Positions 14,449-17,947 of a stretch of DNA of 17,947 nt are shown here, one piece after another (position 1 is the first letter of the stretch; each line of letters opens with the position of its first letter). The position numbers and the translations under genes were made by a program. Below the pieces are notes generated by a model, which saw only the letters and a program-made list of their open reading frames with translations, was not told the DNA's origin and ran no database searches. This DNA comes from an uncultured Prosthecobacter sp. (GTDB taxonomy: Bacteria; Verrucomicrobiota; Verrucomicrobiia; Verrucomicrobiales; Verrucomicrobiaceae): contig CANNUR010000036.1 of NCBI GenBank assembly GCA_947523045.1, positions 1 to 17,947 of the forward strand, in the 5' to 3' direction.

Positions 14449-17400
14449 ATGCCGTCCGCCCTGCAGTCGATTCTCGATCACTACCGTCAAGCCTCTCAGA
14501 CCGAGCGCGAAAAGGGGACCTACTTCGAGGAACTCATCCGCACCTACCTGCGCCATGAGGCCAGCTATGCCGACCTCTATTCCGAGGTCTGGCTCTTTGG
14601 CGACTGGGCCCGCCAGATTGGCACCCCGGAATTCGGCATCTCCGCCAAAGACACTGGCATCGACCTCGTCGCCCGCACCCACGGCACCGGCGAATACCAC
14701 GCCATCCAGTGCAAATGCTACGCCCCCGACTACCGCGTCCAAAAGGCTGACATCGACAGCTTCTTCACCGCCTCTGGCCGCAAGCCCTTCACCCAGCGCA
14801 TCATCGTCACCACCACCAACGACTGGAGTGCCAACGCCGAAGACTCGCTCGCCCACCAGCAGCCGCCCGTCTACAAGATCGACCTTCACGACCTCGAGAA
14901 CTCCCAGATCGACTGGGCCAGGTATCAGCCCGCCGCCGCACCCGTCCTCAAGCCCAAGTTCCCCCTCCGGCCCCACCAGAAGACGGCCCAGACCAAAGTC
15001 CTCCTCGGCCTCCAGAGTGCCGACCGCGGCAAGCTCATCATGGCCTGCGGCACCGGCAAGACCTTCACCAGCCTCAAGATCGCCGAAGAAGTCGCCGGCA
15101 AAAACAAGACCGTCCTCTTCCTCGTCCCCAGCCTCAACCTCCTCTCCCAGACCCTCACCGAGTGGACCCAGCAGAGCAGCCTGCCCCTGCACAGCTTCGC
15201 CGTCTGCTCCGATGCCGAGGTCGGTAAAAAACGCCGCAAGGAGGACGAAGACAGCGTCGCCACCTTCGCCCACGAACTGCGCTATCCCGCCACCACCGAC
15301 GCCCGCCGCCTCGCCCAGGAATTCCAAAAGCGGCACGACGCCCATCACATGAGCGTCGTCTTCTCCACCTACCACTCCCTCGACGTCCTCAGCCGCGCCC
15401 AGAAAGACTTCGGCCTGCCCGCCTTCGACCTCGTCATCTGCGACGAAGCCCACCGCACCACCGGCGCCACCTTCGACAACGAAGACGAAAGCAACTTCGT
15501 CCGCATCCACGACAACAGCTTCCTCCAGGCCGCCAAGCGCCTCTACATGACCGCCACCCCGCGCATCTACGCGGACAGCGCCAAGGCCACCGCCGAAAAG
15601 GACAACGTCGCCATCTGTTCCATGGACGACGAAGCCCTCTACGGGAAGCAGCTCCACGTCATCACCTTCTCCGAGGCCGTCGAGCTGAAGCTCCTCACCG
15701 ACTACAAAGTCCTCGTCCTCACCATCAGCGAAGACCACGTCAGCTCCCGCCTCCAGGAACTACTCAAGGACGACAACAACCAGCTCAAGGTCGACGACGC
15801 CGCCCGCATCATCGGCTGCTGGAAAGCCCTCAGCAAACAGGGCCTGCATCAGGACCTCAGCTACGACCCCGAGCCCATGCGCCGTGCCGTCGCCTTCTGT
15901 CAGGTCATCGAGCGGCAGAAAGGCAGCGGCCGGCACAAAGTCAGCTCCAAGCAGATCGCCGCCATGTTCCAGGCCGTCGTCGACGCCTACCAGAAGCAGG
16001 AAACAAACGACCTCCCCCTGCGCTGCGAAGCCGCCCATGTCGATGGCAGCATGAACGCCTCCGAAAAGGAAGCCAAGCTCCAGTGGCTCAAGGACGACCC
16101 GCCCGAAAACACCTGCCGCATCCTCAGCAACGTCCGCTGCCTCTCCGAAGGCGTCGACGTCCCCGCCCTCGATGCCGTCCTCTTCCTCACCCCGAGGAAT
16201 TCCCCCGTCGATGTCGTCCAGTCCGTCGGTCGCGTCATGCGCCGCACCCCCGATGGCAAAAAGAAGCTCGGCTACGTCATCCTCCCCGTCGTCATCCCCG
16301 CCGGCATGGAGCCCCATGAAGCCCTCGACGACAACAAAGTCTACAAAGTTGTCTGGGACGTCCTGCAGGCCCTGCGCTCCCACGACGACCGCTTCGACGC
16401 CTTCATCAACAAGCTCGACCTCATCGGCAAAGACCCCCGCAAGATGGAGGTCATCGCCATCACCGACAAAATCCAGAAAAAGGCCACCAAGACCAAGCCC
16501 GGCACCACCACCGAGAAAAAGGCCGGCAAACACCAGCACACCATCGGCGAACCCCACACCCCCTACGCCGCCGAGACCCAGACCGAGTTCCAGTTCAACG
16601 TCGGCGAACTCGAGCGCGCCCTCTACGCCCGCATCGTCAAAAAGTGCGGCAACCGCAACCACTGGGAAGATTGGGCCAACGACATCGCCAAGATCGCCAA
16701 CACCCACATCTCCCGCATCACCGCCATCGTCAGCGATGCCAAGAACACCCGCGAAGTCGCCGCCTTCCAAGCCTTCGCCCACGAACTCCGCGACGACCTC
16801 AACGACAGCATCACCGATCAGGAAGTCATCGAGATGCTCGCCCAGCATCTCATCACCAAGCCCGTCTTCGACGCCCTCTTCGCCGGTTACTCCTTCGCCA
16901 GTCACAACCCCGTCTCCCAGGCCATGCAGGGCGTGCTTGACGTCCTCCAGGAGCACCGCCTCGACAAGGAAGCCGACACCCTGGAAGCCTTCTACGCCAG
17001 CGTCGCCCGCCGCGCCGAAGGCATCGACAACGCCGAGGGCAAACAGAAGATCGTCGTCGAGCTCTACGACAAATTCTTCCGCAATGCCTTCCCCCGGATG
17101 ACCGAGCGCCTCGGCATCGTCTACACCCCCGTCGAAGTCGTCGACTTCATCATCCACAGCATCAACGACCTCCTCCAGTCCGAGTTCGGCCAGACCCTCG
17201 GCAGCAAGGGCGTCCACATCATCGACCCCTTCACCGGCACCGGCACCTTCATCACCCGCCTCCTCCAGAGCGGCCTCATCAAGCCCGAGGAACTGCCCCA
17301 CAAATACAATCAGGAGATCCATGCCAACGAGATCGTCCTGCTCGCCTACTACATCGCCGCCATCAACATCGAAGCCGTCTACCACAGCCTGCTCGCCAAG

Positions 17401-17947
17401 GACGGCGGCAAACCCGCCAAGTACGAACCCTTCGAAGGCATCTGCCTCACGGATACTTTCCGCATGGGCGAGGAAGACCTCGTCAGCGAACTCATGGCAG
17501 GCAACTCCAAGCGCCGGAAACGCCAGCAAAAGCTCGAAGTGCGCGTCATCATGGGCAACCCGCCGTATTCGATCGGGCAGGAAAGTGCGAACGATAACAA
17601 TCAAAATGTCGCCTATCCAAGCTTGGACCGTCGAATTGAGGAGACCTATGCCGCTGGTTCCAAGATGACGTCGGTCAAGAACCTTTATGACAGCTACATC
17701 CGCGCAATCCGCTGGGCTAGCGATAGGCTCGGAACAGGCGGTATTATCGGCTTTGTGACCAACGCAGGATTCCTGGAATCCACCTCTTCTGACGGCATGC
17801 GTGACTGCCTCGCAAGAGAATTCAGCAGCCTCTACATCTTCCACCTCCGAGGAAATCAGAGAACCTCTGGTGAGGTCTCGCGCAGGGAAGGGGGGAAGAT
17901 TTTTGGAAGCGGTAGCCGTGCGCCGATTGCCATCTCACTGCTCGTAA
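14449..17947 (+). CDS. Type ISP single-chain restriction-modification enzyme (nuclease-helicase-methyltransferase), partial
   Basis: Defence enzyme of the LlaGI/LlaBIII type that methylates adenine in its asymmetric site and cuts unmodified DNA after ATP-driven translocation. The frame stays open from 14449 to the window end (1166 codons); relatives have about 1570-1650 residues, so the specificity part is missing here. Domains in order: Mrr-like PD-(D/E)xK nuclease (about 20-110; KGTYFEEL, Asp72 in GID, Gln87-x-Lys89); SF2 helicase with ACGTGKT (199-205), DEAH (332-335), MTATP (367-371) and QSVGRVMRR (591-599); a helical coupler (about 620-890); and an N6-adenine methyltransferase with DPFTGTGTF (926-934, SAM site) and NPPY (1037-1040, catalytic). 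The start puts about 20 residues before the nuclease helix, as in the family. Codon choice is extremely C-ending (Leu almost only CTC) until about 17560, then shifts abruptly. The gene stands alone after a repeat-rich gap. Confidence 0.93.
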   Translation, partial: MPSALQSILDHYRQASQTEREKGTYFEELIRTYLRHEASYADLYSEVWLFGDWARQIGTPEFGISAKDTGIDLVARTHGTGEYHAIQCKCYAPDYRVQKADIDSFFTASGRKPFTQRIIVTTTNDWSANAEDSLAHQQPPVYKIDLHDLENSQIDWARYQPAAAPVLKPKFPLRPHQKTAQTKVLLGLQSADRGKLIMACGTGKTFTSLKIAEEVAGKNKTVLFLVPSLNLLSQTLTEWTQQSSLPLHSFAVCSDAEVGKKRRKEDEDSVATFAHELRYPATTDARRLAQEFQKRHDAHHMSVVFSTYHSLDVLSRAQKDFGLPAFDLVICDEAHRTTGATFDNEDESNFVRIHDNSFLQAAKRLYMTATPRIYADSAKATAEKDNVAICSMDDEALYGKQLHVITFSEAVELKLLTDYKVLVLTISEDHVSSRLQELLKDDNNQLKVDDAARIIGCWKALSKQGLHQDLSYDPEPMRRAVAFCQVIERQKGSGRHKVSSKQIAAMFQAVVDAYQKQETNDLPLRCEAAHVDGSMNASEKEAKLQWLKDDPPENTCRILSNVRCLSEGVDVPALDAVLFLTPRNSPVDVVQSVGRVMRRTPDGKKKLGYVILPVVIPAGMEPHEALDDNKVYKVVWDVLQALRSHDDRFDAFINKLDLIGKDPRKMEVIAITDKIQKKATKTKPGTTTEKKAGKHQHTIGEPHTPYAAETQTEFQFNVGELERALYARIVKKCGNRNHWEDWANDIAKIANTHISRITAIVSDAKNTREVAAFQAFAHELRDDLNDSITDQEVIEMLAQHLITKPVFDALFAGYSFASHNPVSQAMQGVLDVLQEHRLDKEADTLEAFYASVARRAEGIDNAEGKQKIVVELYDKFFRNAFPRMTERLGIVYTPVEVVDFIIHSINDLLQSEFGQTLGSKGVHIIDPFTGTGTFITRLLQSGLIKPEELPHKYNQEIHANEIVLLAYYIAAINIEAVYHSLLAKDGGKPAKYEPFEGICLTDTFRMGEEDLVSELMAGNSKRRKRQQKLEVRVIMGNPPYSIGQESANDNNQNVAYPSLDRRIEETYAAGSKMTSVKNLYDSYIRAIRWASDRLGTGGIIGFVTNAGFLESTSSDGMRDCLAREFSSLYIFHLRGNQRTSGEVSRREGGKIFGSGSRAPIAISLLV

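Noticed and set aside
13832..15352. Plus-strand 506-residue open frame running into the restriction gene
   Set aside because: It is out of frame with the nuclease/helicase motifs and becomes Ser/Pro/Thr-rich over the real gene; it also crosses the repeat and the small ORF.
15760..17844. Minus-strand 694-residue open frame opposite the Type ISP gene
   Set aside because: Translation is dominated by Asp, Gly, Val and Glu, the expected mirror of C-ending codons; the plus strand has nuclease, helicase and methyltransferase motifs.
14449..17947. Separate hsdR-, hsdM- or BREX/DISARM-type genes
   Set aside because: Nuclease, helicase and methyltransferase motifs lie in one uninterrupted frame, which is the Type ISP single-chain layout.

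Overview
The window is a high-GC chromosomal segment from a Gram-negative-type bacterium. Exported proteins carry Sec or Tat signal peptides, and Shine-Dalgarno motifs are almost absent. Protein families and intergenic style suggest Verrucomicrobiota (Opitutia-like) or a relative; this is an inference from gene content, not a marker-gene assignment.

Layout. (1) Positions 1-865, minus strand: the N-terminal 288 residues of S-adenosylmethionine synthetase (metK), cut by the window edge. (2) Positions 997-13358, plus strand: six closely spaced genes. In order they encode an exported double alpha/beta-hydrolase with its active site in the C-terminal domain, a signal-less M29 aminopeptidase, a second exported double alpha/beta-hydrolase with its active site in the N-terminal domain, a Tat-exported PhoD-like phosphatase, an exported seven-repeat propeller fused to a PHP-type metallo-phosphoesterase, and an exported sialate-O-acetylesterase-like SGNH hydrolase that overlaps its neighbour by 4 bp. 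(3) Positions 13359-14012: a non-coding block dominated by two copies of a hairpin-bearing repeat of about 240 bp. (4) Positions 14013-14216: a 67-residue hypothetical protein. (5) Positions 14217-14448: a non-coding stretch with three further intergenic motifs. (6) From 14449 to the window end: the first 1166 codons of a single-chain Type ISP restriction-modification enzyme (Mrr-like nuclease, SF2 helicase, N6-adenine methyltransferase), with what looks like a leaderless promoter.

How the genes may work together. Five of the six cluster proteins are exported hydrolases that cut carboxyl esters or phosphoesters, and the sixth is an aminopeptidase. No glycoside hydrolase, sulfatase, SusC/D-like transporter or regulator is visible, so this is not a standard polysaccharide locus. 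The simplest inference is an extracytoplasmic set that removes acyl and phosphoryl decorations from a polymer or from phosphoesters used as nutrients. The substrate is unknown. The restriction gene is unrelated to this cluster; it has a different codon preference and begins downstream of a repeat-rich zone, which fits an acquired defence gene.
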